Shown: positions 7,612-15,838 of the stretch, piece by piece
Layout of the letters: each line of letters starts with the position of its first letter
Numbering within the stretch: the first letter of the stretch is position 1
Origin: Streptomyces albus subsp. albus
GTDB taxonomy: Bacteria > Actinomycetota > Actinomycetes > Streptomycetales > Streptomycetaceae
Direction of reading: 5' to 3'
Length of the DNA stretch: 64,000 bases
Assembly: GCF_000719865.1 (NCBI RefSeq)
Contig: NZ_JOID01000033.1
Location: 1 to 64,000 of the forward strand
Made by a program: the position numbers and the translations under genes
Notes under the pieces: generated by a model
What the model was told of the DNA's origin: nothing
The model's database searches: none
What the model saw: the letters and a program-made list of their open reading frames with translations, nothing else

Positions 7612-9126
7612 TCAGGCCACCAGGCTCCGCGAGTCCGCCGCGGCGGCCGCGCCGGTCGCCCCCGTCTCCACCAGCCGGGCCGCCTGCGCGAGGCGGGCCG
7701 CGGCCGTGTCGGCCACCGCGCCGCCCACCGTGAACGGCAGCCGGACGTAGCCCTCGAAGGCCCCGTCCACGCCGAACCGCGGCCCGGAGGGCACCCTGAC
7801 CCCCAGCGGCACCCCCGCCTCCGCGATGCGCGAGCCGGACAGGCCGCCGGTACGGGCCCACAGGGTGAGCCCGCCGTGCGGCACGGAGAACTCCCATTCG
7901 GGCAGGTGCCGCCGCACCGCGGCGACCAGCGCGTCCCGGTTCTCCCGGGCCTGCCGGCAGCGGATCTCCACGGCCTCGTCCCAGCCGCCGCCGCGCATCA
8001 GCCAGCTGACGGAGAGCTGCTCCAGCACGGGCGAGCCGAGGTCGGCGTAGGCGCGGGCGGCGACCAGGGACCGGATGATCTCCGGCGCCGCGCGCACCCA
8101 GCCGATGCGCATCCCGGCCCAGAACGCCTTGCTGGCCGAGCCGACGGTGACGACGGTGCTGCCCGCCGGGTCGAACGAGGCGACGGGGCGCGGCAGTGCG
8201 AAGTCCGCGTCCAGGCGCAGATCCGCCATCGTCTCGTCCACGACGAGCACCGTGCCCGCCGAGCGGGCCGCGGCCACCAGCTGCCGCCGCTGCTCCTCGC
8301 TCGCGACCGCCCCGGTGGGGTTGTGGAAATCGGCCACCACGTAGGCCAGGCGCGGAGCGGCGTCGCGCAGGACCCCGCGCCAGGCGGGCAGGTCCCAGCC
8401 CGCCAGCCCGTCGGCCATCGCGACGGGGACGAGCCGGGCGCCCGCTTCGCGCATCAGCTGCAGCACGTTGGCGTAGCTGGGCGATTCGACGGCCACCCGC
8501 TCCCCCCGCCCCGCGAACAGATGGGTGATGGCGGCGACCGCGCCCATGGCACCGGTGGTGACCATGATCTGCTCGGGCATGGTCGGGATGCCGCGTGCGG
8601 TGTAGCGGTCGGCGAGGACCCGACGCAGCTCGGGCAGGCCTGCCGGGTAGTCGCCGTGGGTGTGGGCGTAGGGCGCCAGTTCGCCGAGGGCCCCCTCGAC
8701 GGAGCGGGTCAGCCAGGGCTCGGGGGCGGGCAGGGCCGCGCAGCCGAGGTCGATCATCGTCTCGGCGGCGTCCGGCGGCAAGGGGTCGAGGCCACGGGTC
8801 GGCAGCGGGCTGCCCGCGGGGACGGCCGTCCAGCTCCCGGCGCCGCGCCGTGATTCCAGGAAACCCTCGGCGCGCAGAGCCTCGTAGGCGGAGGCCACGG
8901 TGGTGCGGCTGAGGGAGAGCGCCGCGGCCAGTTCCCGTTCGGCGGGCAGCCGGGCGGCGACCGGGACCCGGCCCTCGTGGATGAGGAGCCGCACGCCGTC
9001 GGCGAGGGTGCGGTAGACCGGGGCCCGGCGGCCGGCCGGGGCCGCCCCGCCGTTGCCTCCGTGGTTCTGGGAGCGGAGCAGCCGGGCGAGCTGTGCGGCC
9101 CCCACCGCCGAGGTCCACTGGCTCAT
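7612..9126 (-). CDS. MocR-family (GntR + aminotransferase-like) regulator
   Basis: The protein has 504 residues. Residues about 35-105 form a GntR winged helix (RLPAERELAAALSLSRTTVASAYEAL) and the remainder a fold-type-I aminotransferase domain. Its PLP lysine is in VGSASKAFWAG and the aspartate/asparagine motif in DFHNPTG. MocR regulators sense PLP or amino-acid-like ligands and control adjacent genes. The gene is divergent from yczE with a 112-bp shared promoter region. This is the classical yczR-yczE type arrangement and suggests that it regulates yczE. Confidence 0.9.
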   Translation of the reverse strand: MSQWTSAVGAAQLARLLRSQNHGGNGGAAPAGRRAPVYRTLADGVRLLIHEGRVPVAARLPAERELAAALSLSRTTVASAYEALRAEGFLESRRGAGSWTAVPAGSPLPTRGLDPLPPDAAETMIDLGCAALPAPEPWLTRSVEGALGELAPYAHTHGDYPAGLPELRRVLADRYTARGIPTMPEQIMVTTGAMGAVAAITHLFAGRGERVAVESPSYANVLQLMREAGARLVPVAMADGLAGWDLPAWRGVLRDAAPRLAYVVADFHNPTGAVASEEQRRQLVAAARSAGTVLVVDETMADLRLDADFALPRPVASFDPAGSTVVTVGSASKAFWAGMRIGWVRAAPEIIRSLVAARAYADLGSPVLEQLSVSWLMRGGGWDEAVEIRCRQARENRDALVAAVRRHLPEWEFSVPHGGLTLWARTGGLSGSRIAEAGVPLGVRVPSGPRFGVDGAFEGYVRLPFTVGGAVADTAAARLAQAARLVETGATGAAAAADSRSLVA

Positions 9127-9238
9127 CTTTGCGGTCCACCTTCCCGGAATTGGCCGTGGAACCGCGAAGGTCCCACGCCACAGACTGCCACGCGCCAGGC
9201 CAGTGTCACCACTCGCCCACCACCATCAGGGAGTCCAC

Positions 9239-10009
9239 GTGTCCACGACGGGGGATCGCCGGCTGACCCGGCGGCTTGTCCAGCTCTATGCCGGCCTGGT
9301 GCTGTACGGGGTGAGCGTGGCGCTGATGGTCCGCGCGGAGCTCGGCCTCGACCCGTGGGACGTCTTCCACCAGGGGGTCGCCGAGCGCACCGGGCTGTCG
9401 ATCGGGACGGTCCTGATCCTCACCGGGGCGGCGGTGCTCCTGTTCTGGGTGCCGCTGCGGCAGCGGCCGGGCCTCGGCACCGTCTCGAACGTGGTGGTGA
9501 TCGGGCTGGCGATGGACGCCACGCTCGCCCTCGCACCGGACGTCCGGGCGATGGCGGTGCGGATCCCGCTGCTGGCCGCCGCGATCGTCCTCAACGGGGT
9601 GGCGACCGGTCTCTACATCGCGGCCCGCTTCGGCCCCGGCCCCCGTGACGGGCTGATGACGGGGCTGCACCGGCGCACCGGCCGCTCGCTGCGGCTGATC
9701 CGCACCGGCATCGAACTGGCCGTCCTGGCCACGGGGTTCGCGCTCGGCGGCTCGGTCGGCGTGGGCACGGTGGCGTACGCGCTGGCCATCGGCCCGCTGG
9801 CGCAGTTCTTCCTGCGGGTGTTCACGGTCCCGGGGCCCGTCGTGGTGCCCGGGGAGACGACGGACACGGCAGGCCCGGCGACCGGGACGACCGGAACGAC
9901 CGGCACAGGAAGCCGGGGGACGGCCGGCGGGACGGGCCCGACCGGCACGCCGCGGCCGGGGAGCTCACCGGTCGTTGATCCGGAGACCGGCTGCCGCGAG
10001 GCCGGCTGA
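9239..10009 (+). CDS. yczE: YczE/YitT-type integral membrane protein
   Basis: A 256-residue membrane protein with about five or six helices over residues 10-200. It has the family motif GLDPWDVFHQG and a C-terminal low-complexity tail rich in Gly, Thr and Pro (about 205-256). I chose the GTG at 9239, which has AGGGAG 5 bases upstream; a longer reading from 9053 runs through the MocR promoter and start. YczE-type proteins are linked to MocR regulators, and the B. subtilis member was reported to affect surfactin production; the transported substrate is unknown. A decayed second copy of the same gene lies at about 23148-23350. Confidence 0.85.
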   Translation: MSTTGDRRLTRRLVQLYAGLVLYGVSVALMVRAELGLDPWDVFHQGVAERTGLSIGTVLILTGAAVLLFWVPLRQRPGLGTVSNVVVIGLAMDATLALAPDVRAMAVRIPLLAAAIVLNGVATGLYIAARFGPGPRDGLMTGLHRRTGRSLRLIRTGIELAVLATGFALGGSVGVGTVAYALAIGPLAQFFLRVFTVPGPVVVPGETTDTAGPATGTTGTTGTGSRGTAGGTGPTGTPRPGSSPVVDPETGCREAG

Positions 10010-10077
10010 GGCCTCCCCGCACGGCAGCCGGGACGCCCGGTGTCCGCGGCCCGGCGACCGGCGGCGATACTGCCGCC

Positions 10078-10851
10078 GTGACACCGAACCCGGCCGTGCG
10101 CCATCCCTTCCTCGACCACCCGGCCACCCTGGCCTTCGCCCACCGCGGCGGTGCGGCGGACGGCCTGGAGAACACCGCGGCCGCCTTCCGGCGGGCGGTG
10201 GCCGCGGGCTACCGCTATCTGGAGACGGATGTGCACGCCACCTCGGACGGCGCGCTGGTCGCCTTCCACGACGCGACCCTGGACCGGGTCACCGACGCCC
10301 GCGGCGCGATAGCCGGGCAGCCGTGGTCGCGGGTGCGGCGGGCGCGGGTGGCCGGAACGGAGCCGCTGCCGCTCTTCGAGGAGCTGCTGGAGGAGTTCCC
10401 GGAGGCCCGCTGGAACGTGGACGTGAAGGCCGGGGCGGCCCTGGACCCGCTGATCGCCCTGGTGCGCCGGACCGGCGCCTGGGACCGGGTGTGCGTCGGC
10501 TCCTTCTCCGAGGCGCGGGTGGCCCGCGCCCAGCACCTGGGCGGCCCGCGCCTGGCGACCTCGCTCGGCACCCGGGGCGTCCTCGGTCTGCGGCTGCGGT
10601 CGTACCGGCTGCCGGCCCGTTCCCGCCCCAGCGCCGTCTGCGTCCAGGTGCCGGAGTGGCACGGGCGGCTGCGGGTGGTGGACCGGGCCTTCGTACGGGC
10701 CGCGCACGCCCTGGGCCTGCAGGTGCACGTCTGGACGGTCAACGACGCCGGACGGATGGCGGCGCTCCTGGACCTCGGGGTGGATGGCATCATGACCGAT
10801 CACATCGAGACGCTGCGCACGGTGCTGACCGAACGAGGCGCCTGGGCCTGA
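10078..10851 (+). CDS. glycerophosphodiester phosphodiesterase
   Basis: A 257-residue GDPD-family TIM barrel, which hydrolyses glycerophosphodiesters from membrane lipids to glycerol-3-phosphate and an alcohol. The catalytic set is visible: H22-R23 in AFAHRGG, E31-N32 in LENT, E49 and D51 in LETDVH, H64 in VAFHDATLDR, and the late WTVND motif. There is no signal peptide, so the enzyme is cytoplasmic. Start is GTG 10078. The gene ends 58 bases before the MFS gene on the same strand, so the two are likely one transcript, perhaps coupling lipid turnover and export or uptake. Confidence 0.95.
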   Translation: MTPNPAVRHPFLDHPATLAFAHRGGAADGLENTAAAFRRAVAAGYRYLETDVHATSDGALVAFHDATLDRVTDARGAIAGQPWSRVRRARVAGTEPLPLFEELLEEFPEARWNVDVKAGAALDPLIALVRRTGAWDRVCVGSFSEARVARAQHLGGPRLATSLGTRGVLGLRLRSYRLPARSRPSAVCVQVPEWHGRLRVVDRAFVRAAHALGLQVHVWTVNDAGRMAALLDLGVDGIMTDHIETLRTVLTERGAWA

Positions 10852-10909
10852 CCCGGGCGGGCCCCGGCGGCGCGACCCCCGCGGCGACGGGCAGGGGCAA
10901 GGGGGCCGC

Positions 10910-12400
10910 ATGAGCGCGGAGACCACGGGCGGGACCGGGGACGCGGACATCACCGCGCTCCCCGGCACGGCGGGCGGCGGGGCGGCAGGCGCCGGCACGG
11001 CGGGCGGCGCCCCTCCGGCGAGCGTGCCGGACAGCCCCGCCGCGGCGGCCGAGCGCAAGCGGGAGCAGCGCGGCTGGTACGTCTACGACTGGGCGGTCTC
11101 GGTCTTCTCCACCAGCGTCGTCACCGTGTTCCTCGGCCCGTATCTGACGGCGGTCGCCCGGGCCGCGGCCGACGCGAGCGGCTATGTGCACCCGCTGGGC
11201 ATACCGGTGCGGGCGGGCTCCTACTTCGCGTACGCGGTGTCGCTGTCGGTGCTGGTCTCGGTGCTGGTGATGCCGCTGGCCGGGGCGATCGCGGACCGCA
11301 CCGGCCGGAAGAAGCCGATGCTGGCCCTCTTCGCCTACACGGGCGCGGCGGCGACCACCGGCATGTTCTTCCTCTCCGGCGACCGCTATCTGCTGGGCGG
11401 CTTCCTGCTGGTCATGGCCAACGCCTCGTTCTCGGTGGCCATGGTGGTCTACAACGCCTTCCTGCCGCAGATCGCCGGGCCCGGGGAGCGGGACGCCGTC
11501 TCCTCGAAGGGCTGGGCCTTCGGCTACGCCTCCGGCGCGCTCGTCCTGCTGGCCGATCTCGCGCTGTACACGGGCCATGCCTCGCTCGGGATCTCCGAGG
11601 GCATGGCGGTACGGATCTGCCTGGCCTCGGCCGGGCTGTGGTGGGGCCTGTTCGCGATCGTCCCGCTGCGCCGGCTCCGCGACCGGCCCCCGGCGGCCGG
11701 CCTCCCCGCCACGACCGGCGCCGCCGGGGGCGGCGGCCCCGCGCGGACGGGTTCGGTGGGGCAGAGCTGGCGCCAACTCCGCGACACCCTCCGGGACATG
11801 CGGCGGCATCCGCTGACCCTGCTCTTCCTCGTCGCCTATCTCCTCTACAACGACGGTGTGCAGACGGTCATCTCGCAGGCGTCGGTGTACGGATCGGAGG
11901 AGTTGGGCCTGGACCAGACGACGCTGATCCTCGCCATCCTGCTGGTGCAGGTCCTCGCCGTTTTCGGGGCCCTCGGCATGGGCCGGCTGGCCGCCCGGTA
12001 CGGCACCAAGCGGACCATCCTCGGCTCGCTCGGGGCCTGGACCCTGACGGTCGCCGCCGGGTACTTCCTGCCCGCGGGCGCGCCGGTGTGGTTCTTCGCG
12101 CTGGCGGGGGCGATCGGGCTCGTGATGGGCGGCAGCCAGGCGCTGTCGCGGTCCCTCTTCTCCCATCTGGTGCCGCGCGGCAAGGAGGCCGAGTACTTCT
12201 CGGCGTACGAGATGAGCGACCGGGGAACAAGCTGGCTGGGCCCGCTGCTGTTCGGTGTGACGTATCAGCTGACGGGGAGCTACCGGGACGCGATCATCTC
12301 GCTGGTGCTCTTCTTCGCGCTCGGATTTTTGCTGCTGGCGCGGCTGCCCGTACGGCGTGCGGTGGCGGCCGCGGGGAACCCGGTACCGGACCGGATTTAA
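10910..12400 (+). CDS. MFS transporter of the UMF1/Atg22-like type
   Basis: The protein has 496 residues with a 45-residue Gly/Ala-rich cytoplasmic leader and about twelve membrane helices. Motifs WYVYDWAVSVFSTSV and ADRTGRKKPML (the loop 2-3 MFS signature) place it in the UMF1 family, related to the vacuolar amino-acid effluxer Atg22 of yeast. A hydrophilic central loop lies at about residues 255-300. The ribosome binding site is AGGGGG before ATG 10910. The substrate is unknown; export of small organic nutrients is plausible from the family. Confidence 0.85.
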   Translation: MSAETTGGTGDADITALPGTAGGGAAGAGTAGGAPPASVPDSPAAAAERKREQRGWYVYDWAVSVFSTSVVTVFLGPYLTAVARAAADASGYVHPLGIPVRAGSYFAYAVSLSVLVSVLVMPLAGAIADRTGRKKPMLALFAYTGAAATTGMFFLSGDRYLLGGFLLVMANASFSVAMVVYNAFLPQIAGPGERDAVSSKGWAFGYASGALVLLADLALYTGHASLGISEGMAVRICLASAGLWWGLFAIVPLRRLRDRPPAAGLPATTGAAGGGGPARTGSVGQSWRQLRDTLRDMRRHPLTLLFLVAYLLYNDGVQTVISQASVYGSEELGLDQTTLILAILLVQVLAVFGALGMGRLAARYGTKRTILGSLGAWTLTVAAGYFLPAGAPVWFFALAGAIGLVMGGSQALSRSLFSHLVPRGKEAEYFSAYEMSDRGTSWLGPLLFGVTYQLTGSYRDAIISLVLFFALGFLLLARLPVRRAVAAAGNPVPDRI

Positions 12401-12486
12401 CGCGGGCGGCGGTGGACCGGTAGTGTACGCCTTTGCCCACGAGGGCGGACCGTTACTGCAAGCTGAACCAGGAGAAACACTGGGTG

Positions 12487-12504
12487 ACATCTCCTGCCAG
12501 ATGT
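12487..12504. promoter_or_regulatory. inverted repeat overlapping the vegetative rbpA promoter
   Basis: ACATCT (12487-12492) and AGATGT (12499-12504) form perfect 6-base arms around CCTGCC. The right arm touches the -35 element of the candidate vegetative promoter, as an operator would. No regulator can be assigned. Confidence 0.35.
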
Positions 12505-12531
12505 GACAAACCGGGCCATGGTGGGTACAAC
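12503..12531 (+). promoter_or_regulatory. candidate HrdB-type (vegetative) promoter of rbpA
   Basis: GTGACA at 12503-12508 and TACAAC at 12526-12531 are spaced by 17 bases, close to the vegetative consensus TTGACA-N17-TAGAAT. It lies about 125 bases before the rbpA start and upstream of the sigma-R promoter, so rbpA would have a housekeeping and a stress promoter. Confidence 0.5.
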
Positions 12532-12567
12532 AAGGGGCGGCACGACGGGCGACGCATGTCCCGCAAC

Positions 12568-12594
12568 GGGAATCTTTACCGCCGACCGGACGTT
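12568..12594 (+). promoter_or_regulatory. sigma-R promoter of rbpA
   Basis: GGGAAT at 12568-12573 is followed after exactly 18 bases by GTT at 12592-12594. This matches the GGAAT-N18-GTT consensus of the thiol-stress sigma factor SigR of Streptomyces. Transcription would begin about 55 bases before the rbpA start codon. rbpA is an established member of the SigR regulon in S. coelicolor, which supports the call. Confidence 0.85.
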
Positions 12595-12655
12595 GACCGG
12601 ATGACGACGACAGCGACATCTGTCCTGTGGGCGACAAGCCCGGGAGGCACAATTC

Positions 12656-13030
12656 ATGAGTGAGCGAGCTCTCCGCGGCACGCGACTTGTGGTGACCAGC
12701 TACGAGACCGACCGCGGCATCGATCTGGCACCGCGCCAGGCGGTGGAGTACGCATGCCAGAACGGCCATCGATTCGAGATGCCGTTCTCGGTTGAGGCGG
12801 AGATTCCGCAGGAGTGGGAATGCAAGGTGTGCGGGGCCCAGGCCCTGCTCGTGGACGGCGAAGGCCCTGAGGAGAAGAAGGGCAAGCCCGCGCGGACGCA
12901 CTGGGACATGCTCATGGAGCGGCGTACCCGTGAGGAGTTGGAGGAGGTGCTGGCCGAGCGGCTGGCGGTCCTGCGCTCCGGTGCGATGAACATCGCCGTG
13001 CATCCCCGGGACAACCGCAAGTCCGCCTGA
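12656..13030 (+). CDS. rbpA: RNA polymerase-binding protein RbpA
   Basis: A 124-residue actinobacterial RNA polymerase accessory protein. It binds the principal sigma factor and stabilises the open complex, and it lowers rifampicin sensitivity in Streptomyces. The order is an N-terminal tail, a core domain with the zinc ligands of the streptomycete protein (C34, H38, C56, C59), a basic linker (GEGPEEKKGKPARTHWDMLMERR), and the C-terminal sigma-interaction helices (EELEEVLAERLAVL). Length and sequence fit orthologues closely. It is controlled by a sigma-R promoter and a likely vegetative promoter upstream, and it is closed by a strong bidirectional hairpin shared with fxsA. Confidence 0.98.
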   Translation: MSERALRGTRLVVTSYETDRGIDLAPRQAVEYACQNGHRFEMPFSVEAEIPQEWECKVCGAQALLVDGEGPEEKKGKPARTHWDMLMERRTREELEEVLAERLAVLRSGAMNIAVHPRDNRKSA

Positions 13031-13076
13031 CAACGGCGGCACGGCCCGCGCGGCAGAGGTACAGCGGTACAGAGAC

Positions 13077-13117
13077 GAAGGACCCGGACCACCATCGCAT
13101 GGTGGTCCGGGTCCTTC
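13077..13117. terminator. bidirectional terminator between rbpA and fxsA
   Basis: A perfect 19-base stem (13077-13095 and 13099-13117) with a 3-base CGC loop lies between the convergent rbpA and fxsA genes. It is the strongest hairpin in the window. Confidence 0.9.
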
Positions 13118-13164
13118 GTGTGCCGTGCGCCGCGTTGTGCGGGCCGGGCGGCGCCGCTCAGCGG

Positions 13165-13848
13165 TCAGCGGGGCAGCGGGGGTTGGCCGCCCCGGCCATC
13201 CGTGTCCTCGTCGCGCCCCTCCCCGTCTCCTTCGCGCCCGGGGCCGTCCCGGCGTCCGGTGCTTCCCCCGGTTCCGTCCTCCCCGCCCTCGCGGCGGATG
13301 ACCTCGCCCTGGACGACCTTGCCGTCGGGCCGGTGCATCCTGGCCTGCTGGAAGGCTTCGCCGAGACCGCCCCGCCCCGCCGCGGACATCCGCCGGCTCA
13401 GCGAGCGCTCGGCGGAGCGGCGCAGCAGCGCCCGGGTCGGCGGGAAGAGGCAGAGCAGGCCCGCCACATCGGACACCGGCCCCGGCAGCATCAGCAGCAA
13501 CCCGCCGAGCATGGGCAGGGTGTTGCCGCTCGCCCTGCTCCCCTCGGCCTGCGGCGTCCCCGGCGCGGTGCCGCGCTGCAGGTTCTCCGTGAGCCCCTGC
13601 CAGGCGCGCCGGCCGGCCCGCTTCACGGCGTACGCGCCGAACACCAGGCCCGCGAGGAGGAGCAGCACGACGCCGAGCGGCCCGAAGGCGTCGGCGACCA
13701 GGGTCAGCAGCCAGATCTCCAGCACCACCCAGGCGGCCACGGCCAGGGGTGCGAAGGTCCGGAGCCGCGAGCGCCGGGGCCGGGCGGCGGTCGATCCGGG
13801 GCCTCGGCCCGGGGGCGGTTCCTGTCGGTGCGGTACGCCGGTCGTCAT
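13165..13848 (-). CDS. fxsA: FxsA family membrane protein
   Basis: This 227-residue protein carries an FxsA domain, with helices at about residues 32-72 and 108-130 and the family motif LGGLLLMLPGPVSDVAGLLCL. In E. coli, FxsA (suppressor of F exclusion) interferes with phage T7 exclusion by the F plasmid; its cellular role in actinobacteria is unknown. The C-terminal 55 residues are a charged, Gly/Asp/Arg-rich tail, longer than in enterobacteria. Start ATG 13848 was preferred to the ATG at 13914 because the FxsA alignment begins shortly after it. Convergent with rbpA. Confidence 0.9.
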   Translation of the reverse strand: MTTGVPHRQEPPPGRGPGSTAARPRRSRLRTFAPLAVAAWVVLEIWLLTLVADAFGPLGVVLLLLAGLVFGAYAVKRAGRRAWQGLTENLQRGTAPGTPQAEGSRASGNTLPMLGGLLLMLPGPVSDVAGLLCLFPPTRALLRRSAERSLSRRMSAAGRGGLGEAFQQARMHRPDGKVVQGEVIRREGGEDGTGGSTGRRDGPGREGDGEGRDEDTDGRGGQPPLPR

Positions 13849-13987
13849 GCCTCCAGTGTGCCTGGCGGATCGCGCGAGCCGGGCGGCGGGACGGACGCGT
13901 TGGGGGTCCGGCATCGGGTACGCGCAGAAGGACCGACACAGAGCGCATCCGATCAGAACCTCCTACGAACCGAACGGAGTGGCACTC

Positions 13988-14248
13988 ATGGACTGGCGTC
14001 TGAACGCGGCGTGCCGCGATACCGACCCAGACCTGTTCTTTCCCGTCGGCACCTCGGGCCCGGCCCTGCGCCAGGAGCAGGCGGCCAAGGCGGTGTGCGG
14101 GAGTTGCCCGGTCATGGACGCGTGCCTCGACTGGGCCCTGGAGACCGGCCAGACCTCGGGGGTCTGGGGCGGCACCTCCGAGGACGAACGGCGTCCGATG
14201 CACCGGCGCCGCGAGCGGGCGCGCCGGCGCGCCCGTACCGCGGCCTGA
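13988..14248 (+). CDS. WhiB-family iron-sulfur transcription factor (WblE/WhiB1-like)
   Basis: The protein has 86 residues. The four cysteines C9, C37, C40 and C46 (spacing Cx27Cx2Cx5C) ligate the [4Fe-4S] cluster, GVWGG (about 58-62) is the turn that contacts sigma factor, and a basic C-terminal tail RRRERARRRAR binds DNA. WhiB-like proteins bind region 4 of the principal sigma factor and respond to redox or nitric oxide. The short size and the opening MDWRLNAACRDTDPDLFFP resemble the WblE/WhiB1 class, but I cannot fix the exact paralogue. It lies in the same neighbourhood as rbpA, another sigma-binding factor. Confidence 0.92.
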   Translation: MDWRLNAACRDTDPDLFFPVGTSGPALRQEQAAKAVCGSCPVMDACLDWALETGQTSGVWGGTSEDERRPMHRRRERARRRARTAA

Positions 14249-14383
14249 AGGCCGGAACGGGACGGGCCGGCGAGGAGCCCGGGCCGCCGTCACACCGCAT
14301 GACCGGTACCGGCGCGGGTACCCGCGCGGAACAGGATCCAGGGGATCCAGGACTGGATCCGGCACGAGAGAGAGGACCCGGAC

Positions 14384-14623
14384 ATGGCGGAACGACGCTC
14401 CGAACAACCCGGGGCGGGCGGCCACGCCGTCCCCCGGGACCTGCCCGACCAGCAGGTCGGCAGCCGCGACGCGGCCGCCGACAAGTGGGAGGGAAAGATT
14501 CCGGCCGAGTCGGCCGACTCCTCACGGGAGAATCTGCCCGACCCGGACGAGGCGGGTGCGCGGCGGCGCGACGAGCGCCCCGCGGAGGACGACAAGGCCG
14601 AGCCCGAGGAAACGCCGGGCTGA
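14384..14623 (+). CDS. small acidic hydrophilic protein, unknown
   Basis: The protein has 79 residues, almost entirely charged and polar (Asp, Glu, Arg, Pro), with no hydrophobic core, so it is probably disordered. It starts at ATG 14384 behind GAGAGAGGA and ends just before a strong hairpin terminator, which supports a real transcription unit. I do not recognise it. Just upstream (about 14334-14362) is a small repeat of GGATCCAG. Confidence 0.55.
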   Translation: MAERRSEQPGAGGHAVPRDLPDQQVGSRDAAADKWEGKIPAESADSSRENLPDPDEAGARRRDERPAEDDKAEPEETPG

Positions 14624-14697
14624 CAGGCCGTCGGACCCATACGCCGGTCGGCCCCGGCCGAGACGACTCAACCGAACGACACAACCGCAAACGACAC

Positions 14698-14736
14698 GGG
14701 ACTCCCGGCCGGAAGAAGGACCCGGCCGGGAGTTCC
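14698..14736. terminator. bidirectional terminator
   Basis: The arms 14698-14712 and 14722-14736 pair over 15 bases with one G-T pair, around a 9-base loop. It lies between the convergent small acidic protein gene and the F420-type oxidoreductase gene. Confidence 0.8.
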
Positions 14737-14750
14737 GTTGCGGAAGTGGG

Positions 14751-15719
14751 TCAGAGCGCCTCGCGCAGTGCGGGCAGCAGGGTCTTCTCCGACCAGTCGA
14801 GGAAGGCGTGCTGGCTCTCGCCGCCGATCTGCACCAGGGCCACCTCGGTGAACCCGGCCTCCGCGAAGGGCCGTACGGCTTCCACGAAGGCGGAGACGTC
14901 GTCACCGCACGGGATGGACGCGGCCACGTCCTCCGGGCGGACGAACTGCGTGGCCGCCTCGAAGGAGGCCGGCCCGGGCAGTTCGGCGTTGACCTTCCAG
15001 CCGCCGGCGAACCAGCGGAACTGCTCGTGGGCCCGGCGCACCGCAGTCTCCCGGTCGGGGTCGTAGCAGACCGGCACCTGTCCCACGCGGGGCTTGCCCG
15101 CGCCGCCGTACCGGTCGAAGGCGTCGAGCAGTTCCGGCTTCGGTTCGACGGCGATCACCAAGTCCGCGAGGCGGCCCGCGAGTTCGCAGGACTGGTCGCC
15201 CGAGACGGCGATGCCGATGGGCGGGGGCTCGTCCGGGAGGTCCCAGACCTTGGCGGACTCCACGTCGAAGTGGGTGCCGCGGTGGTTGACGTAACCGCCC
15301 GCGAAGAGCGCGCGGATGATGTCCACGGCTTCTTCGAGCATCTCGTGCCGCACGTCCGCCGCGGGCCAACCGCCGCCGGTGATGTGCTCGTTGAGGTTCT
15401 CCCCCGCTCCCAGGCCCAGCCGGAACCGGCCTTCGGAGAGGAGGTGCAGGGTCGCCGCCTTCTGCGCGACGACCGCCGGGTGGTAGCGCATCGTCGGGCA
15501 GGTGACGTAGGTCATCAGCGGGATGCGGGAGGTCGCCTGGGCGGCGGCCCCGAGCACCGTCCACGCGTGCGGGGAGTGGCCCTGGCTCTTCAGCCAGGGG
15601 AAGTAGTGGTCGGAGGTGACGGAGAAGTCGAACCCCGCCTCCTCGGCACGGACCACATGCCCGACGAGTTCACGCGGCCCGGCCTGCTCGGTCAGCATGG
15701 TGTAGCCGATTTGTACCAT
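14751..15719 (-). CDS. LLM-class (F420-type) oxidoreductase
   Basis: A 322-residue luciferase-like TIM barrel. Features such as MVQIGYTMLTEQ, FSVTSDHYFPWL, GAGENLNEH and the C-terminal LVQIGGESQHAFLDW are those of the F420-dependent glucose-6-phosphate-dehydrogenase-related subfamily (TIGR03557 type). These cytoplasmic enzymes move hydride between coenzyme F420 and an organic substrate that is usually unknown. The start at ATG 15719 agrees with the beginning of the domain. It follows ppm on the same strand after a 119-base gap, so it could be read from the lnt-ppm transcript. Confidence 0.9.
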   Translation of the reverse strand: MVQIGYTMLTEQAGPRELVGHVVRAEEAGFDFSVTSDHYFPWLKSQGHSPHAWTVLGAAAQATSRIPLMTYVTCPTMRYHPAVVAQKAATLHLLSEGRFRLGLGAGENLNEHITGGGWPAADVRHEMLEEAVDIIRALFAGGYVNHRGTHFDVESAKVWDLPDEPPPIGIAVSGDQSCELAGRLADLVIAVEPKPELLDAFDRYGGAGKPRVGQVPVCYDPDRETAVRRAHEQFRWFAGGWKVNAELPGPASFEAATQFVRPEDVAASIPCGDDVSAFVEAVRPFAEAGFTEVALVQIGGESQHAFLDWSEKTLLPALREAL

Positions 15720-15838
15720 GCACCCCGAATGCCCCTGCGGTCCGGGCGAAAACCTGACTCGGAGCTCCCGGCGCGGCGCGCCCGGGGGCTGGAGCCGGGG
15801 GCCGGTGCCGTGGCACGCGCCGGACGGGCCCGGCGGCC

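Noticed and set aside
10790..14425. 1211-codon open frame on the minus strand
   Set aside because: It runs antisense through the MFS gene, rbpA and the whiB-like gene, and overlaps fxsA in a different frame. Its composition is the Arg/Pro/Ala/Gly type expected from GC-rich antisense frames, and it has no domain or ribosome binding site.
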